This document shows, in pieces, positions 43,745 through 53,199 of a stretch of 64,000 nucleotides of DNA (its first letter is position 1; every line of letters starts with the position of its first letter). Below the pieces are notes generated by a model. The model had not been told where the DNA came from. It did not search any database and was given only the letters and a program-made list of their open reading frames with translations. Origin of the DNA: Pseudomonas sp. Q2-TVG4-2 (GTDB lineage Bacteria > Pseudomonadota > Gammaproteobacteria > Pseudomonadales > Pseudomonadaceae); assembly GCF_013620795.1 (NCBI RefSeq), contig NZ_LGLW01000006.1, positions 310,001-374,000 of the forward strand, written 5' to 3'. Made by a program: the position numbers and the translations under genes.

Positions 43745-44929
43745 ATGGATTGCCGTCGATTGGGGCTGGCCTGGTTAACCTTGGGTCTGCTCTGGTTTTT
43801 GCTTGGAATAACCTGGAGTTCTACGACGAAGCTATACCAGCAAGGTTTGATAGTTTTGTTCTGGCTTCCGGCTTTATGGATGTCCTGGTCACGGAGGCAG
43901 TTTCTCCTTGACGTCTGGCGGCTTGAAAAACCTCTCGTATTAGCCCTGTTTGCTTTGCTCGTGTGGAGTGCACTCAGCGTGATATGGACCGCTGCAGACG
44001 AGCCCGCACGTGAAGCCAAACGGCTGCTCTATGTCGTGTGTTTCTTGCTAGGCCTGCTGTTGGTGGGGGACGTACCTTCCCGTATGACTGCTGTACTGCG
44101 ATGGGCTGGCTTTGGGCTGGCACTCGCTGCGTTAACAGCACTTGTTTACCACTACGGTATTGTGGGCATGCCTTGGGAATGGAGGGTTGTGGGGCTCGGC
44201 CTGCTTGACCATCCAATTATCGGCGGCTATGTGGTCGGAATGGCGTTGATATGGTGGTCATGTTTGCCTCCTAGACGAACAGTTCTGCGTCTTGTCTGGG
44301 CGGCCGGGCTGTTGATGCTGTTTACGTTTGCGGTGATGACGCAAAGCCGTGGATTGTGGATCGCGCTGTTGGTTAGCGTACTGTTGATTCCCACCTGGCA
44401 AGCCGGGCGTGCAGGCTTGATCATGGCCTTACTGTTCGTAGTTGCGGCGATCATCGGTTATTGGTTATTTGGCCAGTATGTGGTCGCCAGAGGCACATCC
44501 TACCGTCCCGAAATCTTTGCTGCCAGCGTTGGGATGATTGCTGACAAGCCCTGGCTGGGCTTGGGGCTGGGAAGCGATTATCGAGTCGAAGCGCTGGGGC
44601 GCTTGTTTGATCACACGCATAACCTGTTCATCCACGTGGCCTTGGAACTGGGCCTGCCTGGCCTCATCCTCTGGCTAGTGATTTGGGGTCGCAGCTTCGT
44701 CATAGCAGTGCGCGAGCGCGCTACGACTCTAGGCAACATGCTGATCGGTCTATGGGTGTTCTGTACCATGGCACTGCTTTTCGACGGCGCGAGTCTTTGG
44801 AACTCCCCTCGACCCGAATGGTTCTTGACCTGGTTGCCGGTGGGGTTGGCGCTGGGGCTAATCGGCGTGCGAGCTACCTCGAAGTGTTACCATTCCCGCC
44901 CTTCAACGCGCGAGTGCAGTCCTCTATGA
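43745..44929 (+). CDS. waaL: O-antigen ligase
   Basis: 394 residues. ATG 43745 is chosen over a long upstream extension because AAGGAG lies four bases before it and the hydrophobic start fits. The protein has about ten to twelve membrane segments and the Wzy_C domain. LGLGLGSDYRVEALGRLFDHTHNLFIHVALELGLPGLIL includes the conserved periplasmic loop histidine (HTHN) thought to act in ligation. WaaL joins undecaprenyl-linked O-antigen to the core on the periplasmic side. The stop overlaps msbA by 4 bp (ATGA). Confidence 0.88.
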   Translation: MDCRRLGLAWLTLGLLWFLLGITWSSTTKLYQQGLIVLFWLPALWMSWSRRQFLLDVWRLEKPLVLALFALLVWSALSVIWTAADEPAREAKRLLYVVCFLLGLLLVGDVPSRMTAVLRWAGFGLALAALTALVYHYGIVGMPWEWRVVGLGLLDHPIIGGYVVGMALIWWSCLPPRRTVLRLVWAAGLLMLFTFAVMTQSRGLWIALLVSVLLIPTWQAGRAGLIMALLFVVAAIIGYWLFGQYVVARGTSYRPEIFAASVGMIADKPWLGLGLGSDYRVEALGRLFDHTHNLFIHVALELGLPGLILWLVIWGRSFVIAVRERATTLGNMLIGLWVFCTMALLFDGASLWNSPRPEWFLTWLPVGLALGLIGVRATSKCYHSRPSTRECSPL

Positions 44930-46743
44930 GTGGCTCATCCCTGAACGCTGACACGGCATCCGGTCTTAGCATTTACTTGCGCTTGCTGCGCTATGTGATC
45001 CCCTACTGGAAATTGTTCGCTGTCAGCCTGCTGGGCTTTCTGCTTTTTGCCTCCACCCAGCCGATGCTCGGCTATATCCTCAAGTTCTTTGTCGATGGGC
45101 TGAATAATCCCGATGCAAGCTTTTTTGCCCAGGTACCGCACCTGAGCGAACTGAAGTCGCTGGCCGATCTCAAGCTGCTGCAGGCTGTACCGCTACTGAT
45201 CGTGCTGATTGCGGTGATGCAGGGTATTGGCTCTTTTCTCGGCAATTACTTTCTCGCCAGAGTATCGCTGGGGTTGGTGCACGACCTGCGCGTGGCCTTG
45301 TTCAACAACCTGCTCGTGTTGCCAAACCCTTATTTCGACAATCACAACTCCGGTCATCTGATTTCGCGTATTACCTATAATGTGACCATGGTGACCGGCG
45401 CAGCGACGGACGCGATAAAGGTAGTGGTGCGAGAGGGCATGACCGTGATCTTTCTGTTCGCCACGCTGTTGTGGATGAACTGGAAGCTGACGCTGGTGAT
45501 GGTGGTGATTCTCCCGGTCATCGGCGTAATGGTGTCCAGTGCCAGCAAGAAGTTTCGCAAACAGAGCAAGAAGATTCAGGTCGCGATGGGTGACGTCACC
45601 CATGTGGCATCCGAGACGATTCAAGGTTACCGGGTGGTGCGTAGCTTCGGTGGCGAATCGTATGAGCAAAATCGCTTTTTTGATGCCAGTACCGACAACA
45701 CCGGCAAGCAGCTGCGCATGGTCAAGACCAATGCGGTCTATACCCCTACGTTGCAGTTGGTGATTTACAGCGCGATGGCGGTGTTGATGTTTCTGGTACT
45801 GTACATGCGCGGAGACGCCTCGGCGGGTGATCTGGTCGCCTACATTACGCTTGCCGGTTTGCTGCCCAAACCGATCCGGCAACTTTCCGAGGTGAGTTCC
45901 ACTATCCAGAAAGGCGTTTCTGGAGCTGAAAGTATCTTCGAGCAGCTTGATGAGTCGCCCGAAGCAGACAGTGGTACGTTCGAGCGCGAGAAAGTTACCG
46001 GGAAGCTGGAGGTCAGCGATTTGAGCTTCGTTTATCCAGGGACGGATAAGCAGGTGTTGCACGACGTCAGTTTCAGTGTCGAACCGGGGCAGATGGTGGC
46101 GCTGGTTGGACGTTCTGGGAGCGGCAAGTCGACTCTGGCCAACCTCATACCTCGTTTTTATCATCACACTCGTGGGCAGATCCTGCTAGATGGTATGGAG
46201 ATCGAGGATTACACCCTGCGTAATTTGCGTCGGCACATCGCTTTGGTTACGCAACAGGTCACGCTGTTCAATGACACAGTCGCCAACAATATCGCTTATG
46301 GCGATTTGGCGGGCGCACCGCTTGAGGATATCCAGCGCGCGGCCCGCGATGCCTACGCCGATGAGTTCATTCGGCAGATGCCTCAGGGCTACGACACCCA
46401 TGTTGGTGAGAATGGCGTGCTGCTTTCAGGTGGTCAGCGCCAACGCCTGGCCATTGCCCGCGCGCTGCTGAAGAACGCGCCGGTTCTTATTCTTGACGAG
46501 GCTACGTCGGCGCTGGACACCGAGTCCGAGCGGCACATCCAGGGTGCGCTGGATCATGCAATGACGGGGCGTACGACGCTGGTCATTGCCCATCGGTTGA
46601 GCACGATCGAGAAGGCGGATTTGATCTTGGTGATGGAGCAAGGTCGCATCGTCGAGCGTGGTACCCATGCGCAACTGCTCTTGACCAACGGCGCTTACGC
46701 CCGATTGCACGAGACACAGTTCAAGAGCGACGAGCCGGAGTAA
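44926..46743 (+). CDS. msbA: Lipid A export ATP-binding/permease protein
   Basis: 605 residues. MsbA is a homodimeric ABC exporter that flips lipid A-core across the inner membrane. Six membrane segments are followed by the nucleotide-binding domain: Walker A GRSGSGKST at 395-403, signature LSGGQRQRLAIARA from 500, Walker B VLILDEATSALD and the H-loop IAHRLST. The ATG overlaps the waaL stop; an open frame starting at 44683 inside waaL is not used. Length and motifs are normal. Confidence 0.96.
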   Translation: MSGSSLNADTASGLSIYLRLLRYVIPYWKLFAVSLLGFLLFASTQPMLGYILKFFVDGLNNPDASFFAQVPHLSELKSLADLKLLQAVPLLIVLIAVMQGIGSFLGNYFLARVSLGLVHDLRVALFNNLLVLPNPYFDNHNSGHLISRITYNVTMVTGAATDAIKVVVREGMTVIFLFATLLWMNWKLTLVMVVILPVIGVMVSSASKKFRKQSKKIQVAMGDVTHVASETIQGYRVVRSFGGESYEQNRFFDASTDNTGKQLRMVKTNAVYTPTLQLVIYSAMAVLMFLVLYMRGDASAGDLVAYITLAGLLPKPIRQLSEVSSTIQKGVSGAESIFEQLDESPEADSGTFEREKVTGKLEVSDLSFVYPGTDKQVLHDVSFSVEPGQMVALVGRSGSGKSTLANLIPRFYHHTRGQILLDGMEIEDYTLRNLRRHIALVTQQVTLFNDTVANNIAYGDLAGAPLEDIQRAARDAYADEFIRQMPQGYDTHVGENGVLLSGGQRQRLAIARALLKNAPVLILDEATSALDTESERHIQGALDHAMTGRTTLVIAHRLSTIEKADLILVMEQGRIVERGTHAQLLLTNGAYARLHETQFKSDEPE

Positions 46744-46822
46744 GTGGCGCTGTCTGCCATGCGCCGCCGGTCTTCAATGCCCGTCTCCTTAGAGTAGCTG
46801 CGCCGGCTTGGGCGGTTCGTCA

Positions 46823-46831
46823 TGTTATGAT
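46823..46831 (+). promoter_or_regulatory. Extended -10 promoter of hldE
   Basis: TGTTATGAT is an extended -10 (TGn followed by TATGAT, five of six consensus bases). No clear -35 lies at 17 bp. Transcription would begin about 22 nt before the hldE ATG. Confidence 0.45.
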
Positions 46832-46859
46832 CCTCCGCTTTTTTTGCTCCGGAGCCCCC

Positions 46860-48281
46860 ATGAAGCTGTCCATGCCCCGATTCGACCAAGCCGCCGTTCT
46901 GGTGGTTGGTGATGTCATGCTCGATCGATACTGGCATGGCGGTACCTCGCGGATATCGCCGGAGGCGCCGGTGCCTGTGGTGAAGGTCGAGCAGGTGGAG
47001 GATCGGCCGGGCGGTGCGGCCAACGTCGCGCTGAACATTGCGGCACTTGGTGCGCCGGCAGCATTAGTGGGTGTGACCGGTGTAGATGAGGCGCGGCAGA
47101 GTCTGACGGACAGCCTGGCCGCCGCCGGGGTAGGCGCGCATTTCCAATCCATCGAGCATCAGCCGACGATCATCAAACTTCGCGTCATGAGTCGTCATCA
47201 GCAACTGTTGCGGATGGATTTCGAGGAGCCCTTCGATACGGATCCCGTTGCGCTGCTGGCGCAAGTCGAGGAGTTGCTGGATGGCATCAAGGTGGTGATC
47301 CTCTCCGATTACGGCAAGGGTGCGTTGCGTAATCACCAGGCTTTGATCCAGGCTGCTCGCAAGCGCGGCATTCCAGTACTGGCCGACCCCAAGGGCAAGA
47401 ATTTTGAGATTTACCGAGGTGCGTCGGTGATCACGCCGAATCTTGGTGAGTTCGAAACCATCGTTGGTCATTGCGCAGACGAAGCCGAACTGGTGGCCAA
47501 GGGCGCCGAGCTGATGCATAGCCTCGAACTGGGGGCTCTGCTGGTCACACGTGGCGAGCACGGCATGACCCTTTTGCGACCGGAGCATTCGGCACTGCAC
47601 CTGCCGGCGCGGGCCCGTGAAGTATTTGACGTCACCGGTGCCGGCGATACCGTCATCTCTACCTTGGCCGCTGCGATCGCCGCCGGTGAAGAGCTGCCGC
47701 AGGCCGTGGCGTTGGCCAATCTGGCGGCCGGTATCGTCGTCGGCAAGCTGGGGACGGCCTGCATCAGTGCGCCTGAGCTGCGTCGTGCCGTTCAGCGCGA
47801 GGAGGGCTCCGAGCGCGGTGTGATGACCCTTGAACAGCTGCTCACTGCCATCGAGGATGCCCGAGCCGAGGGTGAGCAGATCGTCTTCACCAATGGCTGT
47901 TTCGACATTCTGCATGCCGGTCACGTGACCTATCTGGAGCAGGCCCGCGCGCAGGGCGATCGGCTGATCGTCGCGGTTAACGATGATGGCTCGGTGAGCC
48001 GTCTGAAAGGGCCGGGGCGACCGATCAACTCGGTCGATCGGCGGATGGCCGTTCTAGCTGGTCTCGGCGCGGTGGATTGGGTGGTCTGCTTCCCCGAAGA
48101 TACGCCGGAAAACCTGCTGGCGCAGGTGAAACCGGACGTTTTGGTCAAGGGCGGCGACTATGGAGTCGATCAGGTTGTAGGTGCGGATCTGGTCGCGGCC
48201 TACGGTGGCGTGGTGAAGGTGCTAGGGCTGGTTGAAAACAGCTCCACTACCGCGATAGTCGAGAAGATACGCAGCCGCTAA
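46860..48281 (+). CDS. hldE: Bifunctional heptose-7-phosphate kinase/heptose-1-phosphate adenylyltransferase
   Basis: 473 residues. It supplies ADP-heptose for WaaC and WaaF. The N-terminal PfkB-type kinase (about 1-320) has VVGDVMLDRYWHG and DVTGAGDTVISTLA with the catalytic aspartate; the C-terminal nucleotidyltransferase has FTNGCFDILHAGHVTYL, with GCFDILHAGH at 346-355, and VSRLKGPGRPIN. ATG 46860 is chosen because CGGAG lies six bases before it and MKLSMPRFD is typical. Confidence 0.97.
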   Translation: MKLSMPRFDQAAVLVVGDVMLDRYWHGGTSRISPEAPVPVVKVEQVEDRPGGAANVALNIAALGAPAALVGVTGVDEARQSLTDSLAAAGVGAHFQSIEHQPTIIKLRVMSRHQQLLRMDFEEPFDTDPVALLAQVEELLDGIKVVILSDYGKGALRNHQALIQAARKRGIPVLADPKGKNFEIYRGASVITPNLGEFETIVGHCADEAELVAKGAELMHSLELGALLVTRGEHGMTLLRPEHSALHLPARAREVFDVTGAGDTVISTLAAAIAAGEELPQAVALANLAAGIVVGKLGTACISAPELRRAVQREEGSERGVMTLEQLLTAIEDARAEGEQIVFTNGCFDILHAGHVTYLEQARAQGDRLIVAVNDDGSVSRLKGPGRPINSVDRRMAVLAGLGAVDWVVCFPEDTPENLLAQVKPDVLVKGGDYGVDQVVGADLVAAYGGVVKVLGLVENSSTTAIVEKIRSR

Positions 48282-48313
48282 AGCGTACCGGGCACGATGG
48301 GACGATTCTGCCG

Positions 48314-49201
48314 CTAATGGCAAGCGGCAGCGGTGGTCGTGTCGATCCAATCGCGCCAGCGGATGCGTTCGTCCCGCACGACCCACTCATGCTGCGGCGC
48401 AAAGCTCTCCGACAGCCATAACCCGCGCGTGCTGGCGGGCACCGGCTGGCCCTTGCGCAGGGTTAGCAGCGAGGCGGTGGGACGCCCTTGTTGCAGCGGA
48501 ATCAGGTACAGATCGGGACGGCTGCGATCCAGCTGCGCCACGAGCTTGCCGTCTTCGAGGCGCTCGTCGACGTGGAATAGGCTCAGCTCCCGGGTCTCCT
48601 TTGGCAGCTCCAGGCGCATGTCGTAAACCAGCTGCAGCGATGCGGTGGGGAGGTGCACGTAGGCCCTCGGCCGCTCCATGAGGGTCATTTGTCCGCATTG
48701 GACCGGCCGGGCCGATCCGGACAGCGAAGCCAGAGTGAAGTGCACGGCTTCGCGGTAGCGCAGGCTGCCTTGATAGGGCGCCGGTAGCCAGATATCACCG
48801 AAGCGTCCAGCGAGCCAGCCTTCCGGGGTTTCCAGCAGACATTCCTCGGCAACTTCCTGGATGGCCGTCAGCAGCGGCAGGCTGAGTTCGTGTGCTGGTA
48901 CATAACCGGAGATCAGCTTCAGCACGACATCGCCGCGATCCAGACGTTGCTGACGCACCAGTACCCAGTAGTCCTGGCCTTGCCAGCGGAGCGTCAGGCG
49001 CACCGAAACACCGAGGTTGGCCAGTTCGAGGCTGAAGCGGGATGGATCGTCGACCGCAACTGGCCGCCGTCGCTCGAGCATCTCGCCGAAGTTTAGCGGG
49101 CGGCCTAGGCTCTGGTAGCGCAAGCCATCTGCGCTGGCTTCGACAAGCAGCGGCAGGGTCTTGAAAGCGGTGGGATTCTTGCGGATCAACACGCGCGGCA
49201 T
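48314..49201 (-). CDS. Conserved protein of unknown function (PA4993 type)
   Basis: 295 residues from ATG 49201, which has GGAGGAG four bases upstream; the upstream extension to 49330 looks non-coding. No signal peptide or membrane segment. It opens MPRVLIRKNPTAFKTLPLLVEA and is made of mixed beta/alpha sequence without catalytic motifs I recognise. It is convergent with hldE and lies 37 bp after the aldo/keto reductase on the same strand, so it may be the third gene of that operon. Function unknown. Confidence 0.8.
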   Translation of the reverse strand: MPRVLIRKNPTAFKTLPLLVEASADGLRYQSLGRPLNFGEMLERRRPVAVDDPSRFSLELANLGVSVRLTLRWQGQDYWVLVRQQRLDRGDVVLKLISGYVPAHELSLPLLTAIQEVAEECLLETPEGWLAGRFGDIWLPAPYQGSLRYREAVHFTLASLSGSARPVQCGQMTLMERPRAYVHLPTASLQLVYDMRLELPKETRELSLFHVDERLEDGKLVAQLDRSRPDLYLIPLQQGRPTASLLTLRKGQPVPASTRGLWLSESFAPQHEWVVRDERIRWRDWIDTTTAAACH

Positions 49202-49238
49202 CGGCTCCTCCTGGCGTCGGGCGGCCGTAGGGCCGTCG

Positions 49239-50051
49239 TTATTGTTGTTGGGACAAAACGGCTGCAGCGATATGCACGTTATCTGACAGGTGTTGCGGGT
49301 TGATGGTGCCGACAATGGCGGCGCTGACACCCGGATGAGCGAACAGCAGCTCGAAACTGGCTCGCACCGGGTCTTCGCCTGGCTTCAAGCAGGCATGACC
49401 GCTGGCCAGGGCTTTTTTTATCAGGATGCCCTTGGTGCGGGATGCAGCGTAGTCGAGTACCGGGCGTTCGGCCTGTTCATTGAGATTGTAGGTCACCATG
49501 GCGCAGTCGCCCTGATCGAGCGCAAGCAAGCCGCCTTCGACGGTTTTGCCGGACAGTCCGTAGCCGAGGATTTTGCCCTCGCGCTTGAGTTCCGCAAGCG
49601 TCTCGTATACGCCGCTGTTTCGCAGAATATCCACGTCCCGTCCATCCGAATGCACCAGCACCAGGTCGATTCGGTCGGTCTGTAGGCGCTTGAGGCTGCG
49701 CTCCACAGAACGCCGAGTATGTTCCGGGGAGAAGTCGAAATGCGATTGGCCGTCGATGAATTCTTCGCCGACCTTGCTGACGATGACCCACTGATTGCGT
49801 TGGCCCTGCAGCAGCGGGCCCAGGCGCTGTTCGCTGATGCCATAGGCCGGGGCGGTGTCGATCAGGTTGATGCCAAGGTCCTGCGCCAGCCCGATCAACT
49901 GCCGCGCCTGCGCATCGTCTGGAATGCGAAAACCATTGGGATACTTGACGCCTTGATCGCGGCCCAGTTTGACGGTACCCAGCCCCAGTGGCGAAACCAT
50001 CAGGCCGGTGCTGCCGAGCGGACGGCGCAGGTCGTGTAACGTTTCGCTCAT
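49239..50051 (-). CDS. Aldo/keto reductase
   Basis: 270 residues, slightly shorter than many family members. A TIM-barrel NADPH-dependent oxidoreductase. LGLGTVKLGRDQGVKYP opens the barrel, GINLIDTAPAYGISEQRLGPLL carries the catalytic aspartate and tyrosine, VIVSKVGEEF the lysine and DLVLVHSDGRD the histidine. Its ATG overlaps the stop of the FAD oxidoreductase by 4 bp, so the two are coupled. Substrate unknown. Matches P. aeruginosa PA4992 by position. Confidence 0.9.
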   Translation of the reverse strand: MSETLHDLRRPLGSTGLMVSPLGLGTVKLGRDQGVKYPNGFRIPDDAQARQLIGLAQDLGINLIDTAPAYGISEQRLGPLLQGQRNQWVIVSKVGEEFIDGQSHFDFSPEHTRRSVERSLKRLQTDRIDLVLVHSDGRDVDILRNSGVYETLAELKREGKILGYGLSGKTVEGGLLALDQGDCAMVTYNLNEQAERPVLDYAASRTKGILIKKALASGHACLKPGEDPVRASFELLFAHPGVSAAIVGTINPQHLSDNVHIAAAVLSQQQ

Positions 50052-51223
50052 GACAATAGCCCCTCCCAGAAAGGCCCGGTGACGGCCGGGCGCGGCAGTG
50101 CTGGCAGCGGAGAGTACTGCTGCGGGTGGATGCCGTCGCGGATCAGGGCAGCCTGAACGCGGTCAGCGAAATCCGGTGACAGCGCCAGTTTGGTCGGCCA
50201 GCCCACCAGCAGCCGCCCTTGTTCCGCAAGAAAGGCATTGTCCGGCCTGGACTGGGCCGACTGGGCCGGTTCGGCGCGATCGATGCGAAGCGTGGCCCAT
50301 TGGGCGGATGAGAGGTCGATCCAGGGCACGAGTTCGGCCAGCTCCTTCTTCGCCGCAGCGATCTGCGCCGCTTCATCGCGTGCTACACCGTCGGCCTCCG
50401 CCAGGTCCCCCCCCAGGTACCAGATCCATTCGCCATCGGCCGCCGGGTGGCTGGTCACCGTGATCCGCGGCTTCGAGCCGCCTCCCAGGCAGTGTGCGTA
50501 CAGCGGCTTCAGCGTGGCAGCCTTGACCAGCACCATATGCAGTGGGCGTTTTTGCATGGCTGGCTGTGCGAGGTCCAGTGCGCGCAGCAGCTCCGCATTG
50601 CCGGCGCCGGCGCTCAGGACGATGCGCTGCGCGCGTATCACGCGACCATCAACGATCAGCCCCGTCAATTCATTATTCTCGCGCAGCGGCTCGACCGTGT
50701 CGGCAGCCAGCAGACCGCTACCGGCCAGTTCCGCCAGGCGCTGGATCAGGCTGGGTACGTCCAGCACCAATTCGCTGAGTCGATACACCTTGCCCTTGAA
50801 GCGAGCGTCCTGCAGCGCGGGCGGCAGCTCGCTGCCCTTGACCTGGCCGACTCGCGAGCGCACGGCCTTGCTGGCAAAAAAACTGGTGAGGTTGCCGGCC
50901 AGGGTGCCGGGTGACCACAGATAGTGCGCATCGGAGAGCAGCCGCACGCCGGAAAGATCCAGTTCCCCGTTGCCGGCCAGGGCCTCGCGCCAACGCCGCG
51001 GCATATCGGCGATGGCTTCCGACGCACCGGTCAGAGCCCCGCTTAACGCGTACTTGGTGCCGCCGTGAATGATTCCCTGTGACTTGACGCTTTGCCCGCC
51101 ACCGAGCGCACCCTTGTTGATCAACAGAGTCGAGTAGCCTTGCTGGCGCAGGCGCGCGTTCAGCCACAGACCGGCGACGCCACCCCCTACGATCAGGATG
51201 TCGGTGCTCAGGGAATCGGACAT
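50048..51223 (-). CDS. FAD-dependent oxidoreductase (DAO family)
   Basis: 391 residues. The N-terminal dinucleotide-binding motif is DILIVGGGVAGLWLNARL (GxGxxG), and the overall layout resembles the glycine/D-amino acid oxidase family. IVLSAGAGNAELL and the closing region with WVGWPTKLALSPDFAD-type GWPTKLALSPD are consistent with a FAD-domain return. No membrane segment. First gene of the three-gene minus-strand group, 79 bp from the SMR gene. Substrate unknown; matches PA4991 by position. Confidence 0.86.
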   Translation of the reverse strand: MSDSLSTDILIVGGGVAGLWLNARLRQQGYSTLLINKGALGGGQSVKSQGIIHGGTKYALSGALTGASEAIADMPRRWREALAGNGELDLSGVRLLSDAHYLWSPGTLAGNLTSFFASKAVRSRVGQVKGSELPPALQDARFKGKVYRLSELVLDVPSLIQRLAELAGSGLLAADTVEPLRENNELTGLIVDGRVIRAQRIVLSAGAGNAELLRALDLAQPAMQKRPLHMVLVKAATLKPLYAHCLGGGSKPRITVTSHPAADGEWIWYLGGDLAEADGVARDEAAQIAAAKKELAELVPWIDLSSAQWATLRIDRAEPAQSAQSRPDNAFLAEQGRLLVGWPTKLALSPDFADRVQAALIRDGIHPQQYSPLPALPRPAVTGPFWEGLLS

Positions 51224-51302
51224 GGGCGGGCCTCATTGTGGAAACAGGCGCGCAGTATAACCGCTTGCCCATCGGCTTCATGTCACCGCCCATAGTGGGA
51301 TT

Positions 51303-51635
51303 TCAGTGCCCTGTACTACCGGAAAATACCTGGATCACCACCACGCCGGCAACGATCAGAGCCATGCCGAGTATGGCCGGCGGGTCGAGCTTCTGCTGAT
51401 AGATCAGCGCTGCCGCGATGCTCACCAGAACGATACCGAGGCCGGCCCAGACGGCATAGGCGATCCCCACCGGAATGGTTTTGACCACCAGGCTGAGCAT
51501 CCAGAACGAAATGCTATAGCCGACGACGACCAGCAACAGGGGCAGCGGGCGGCTGAATCCGTCCAATGCCTTCATCGAGGTGGTCGCGATCACTTCGGCG
51601 ATGATAGCAATAGCAAGGTAGATGTAGCCTGTCAT
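51303..51635 (-). CDS. Small multidrug resistance (SMR) efflux protein, EmrE-like
   Basis: 110 residues, the same length as EmrE. Four membrane helices; the proton/drug-coupling glutamate is E14 in MTGYIYLAIAIIAEVIATT, and YAVWAGLGIVLV is the helix-3 signature. ATG 51635 is used; the upstream extension is not conserved-looking. SMR proteins export quaternary ammonium cations and other lipophilic cations by proton exchange. It is divergent from waaA. Corresponds to PA4990 by position. Confidence 0.93.
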   Translation of the reverse strand: MTGYIYLAIAIIAEVIATTSMKALDGFSRPLPLLLVVVGYSISFWMLSLVVKTIPVGIAYAVWAGLGIVLVSIAAALIYQQKLDPPAILGMALIVAGVVVIQVFSGSTGH

Positions 51636-51781
51636 GCGGCCTCCGGTGGCATGCAGGGCGAGCGATTCGCGCTGCGGTTCATTCGGCTGCGCCAGCGCTG
51701 GCAAGTTCGGAGCGCTGTCGCTTTTCCTTTCCAGCCGTCGTGGTGGCCGTTTCGCAGAGGCCTTTGCTAAGCTCCGCGCCC

Positions 51782-53053
51782 ATGAATCGTACCCTTTATA
51801 CCTTGTTGTTCCATCTCGCCTTGCCCGTTGTGATGGTTCGCCTACTCTGGCGCGCCCGGCGTGCGCCTGCCTATTCGAAGCGCATTGGCGAGCGTTTTGC
51901 CGTTGGGCTGCCCGACTTCCAGCCGGGGGGGATTTGGGTCCACGCGGTCTCGGTGGGGGAGAGCATCGCCGCCGCGCCGATGGTCGGTGCGCTCAGGGCG
52001 CGCTACCCACAGTTGCCGATTACCGTGACCTGCATGACCCCGACGGGCTCCGAGCGGATCAGGGCGCTGTTTGGCGATACGGTGCAGCATTGCTACCTGC
52101 CTTATGACCTGCCCTGGGCAGTTTCGCGTTTCCTGCAAAGGTTGCAGCCGAAGCTGGCGGTGGTAATGGAAACGGAGTTATGGCCGAACCACATCCATCA
52201 GTGCGCCCGCCGCGGTATTCCCGTGGCGCTAGCCAATGCGCGGTTGTCCGAACGCTCGGCCCGCGGCTATGCGCGCTTCGCCCGGTTGACCGGCCCGATG
52301 CTCGCCGAGCTGAACCTGATCGCTGCACAGACCGAGGCCGAGGCCGCACGTTTCCGCCAGCTCGGTGCGCGCGACGCTGCCGTGCAGGTGACTGGTTCGA
52401 TAAAGTTCGATCTCATGATTGATCCGACTTTGTCGAGGCAGGCGGAAGCCCTCCGGCAAGAATGGAGCGCTACCGCCCGTCCTGCTTGGATCGGCGCCAG
52501 CACCCATACCGGCGAAGACGAAATTCTGTTGGCCGCCCAGCGGCAGTTGCTCGTCGCACATCCCGACGCCTTATTGATCCTGGTGCCACGGCATCCGGAG
52601 CGCTTTGGCTTGGTGTTCGAGTTGTGCAGAAAGCAGGGCTTTACCACCGTCCGCCGCTCGCTCGGCGAGCCGCCCCTGGCGGGAACACAGGTGCTGCTTG
52701 GCGACACCATGGGCGAGTTGCTGTTTCTCTTTGCGCTGGCGGACGTGGCCTTTGTCGGCGGCAGCCTGGTACCCACTGGCGGCCACAATCTGCTGGAACC
52801 CGCTGCCCTCGGCAAGCCGGTGCTGACCGGTCCGCATGTGTTCAACTTCCTAGACATCGCCGCGCAACTGCGAGATGCCGGCGCGCTAAAGGAGGTCGGC
52901 AGCGCGCCTGAGCTGGCGGCGGGAATCGAGGCGTTCTGGACAGATCCGGCGAGTACCGAGCAGGCTCGATCCGCGGGATACCATGTGTTGAAGAACAATC
53001 AGGGCGCACTGGGCCGGCTATTGGAGGGATTGGCCCGGCTGCTCAATGACTGA
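51782..53053 (+). CDS. waaA: 3-deoxy-D-manno-octulosonic acid (Kdo) transferase
   Basis: 423 residues. WaaA attaches Kdo residues to lipid IVA, the first step of core assembly. An N-terminal hydrophobic stretch (LYTLLFHLALPVVMVRLLW) anchors it to the inner membrane; IWVHAVSVGES contains the catalytic glutamate, METELWPN and RLSERSARGY are family motifs, and FVGGSLVPTGGHNLLEPAALGKPVLTGP binds CMP-Kdo. ATG 51782 is chosen for the normal N-terminus over the extension to 51740. It is convergent with the TolC-like gene. Confidence 0.96.
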   Translation: MNRTLYTLLFHLALPVVMVRLLWRARRAPAYSKRIGERFAVGLPDFQPGGIWVHAVSVGESIAAAPMVGALRARYPQLPITVTCMTPTGSERIRALFGDTVQHCYLPYDLPWAVSRFLQRLQPKLAVVMETELWPNHIHQCARRGIPVALANARLSERSARGYARFARLTGPMLAELNLIAAQTEAEAARFRQLGARDAAVQVTGSIKFDLMIDPTLSRQAEALRQEWSATARPAWIGASTHTGEDEILLAAQRQLLVAHPDALLILVPRHPERFGLVFELCRKQGFTTVRRSLGEPPLAGTQVLLGDTMGELLFLFALADVAFVGGSLVPTGGHNLLEPAALGKPVLTGPHVFNFLDIAAQLRDAGALKEVGSAPELAAGIEAFWTDPASTEQARSAGYHVLKNNQGALGRLLEGLARLLND

Positions 53054-53199
53054 GTCGCAGCCCGCTTGCTATCGGTGGGTTTCACTTAATCCATTCTCAC
53101 GCCGGAAGGGCGAGCAGCGCGCGCCGCAGAGCGGGTTGTTTCGCCCAAGCCAATTCCTCGGTCAGATCAGACCTCAGGCGAGCGAACTCCGCCGCTGTC

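Noticed and set aside
53054-53199. Gap between waaA and the TolC-like gene, with an open plus-strand frame 53046-53318
   Set aside because: The frame overlaps the end of the TolC-like gene in antisense and shows no conserved features; no clear terminator found either.
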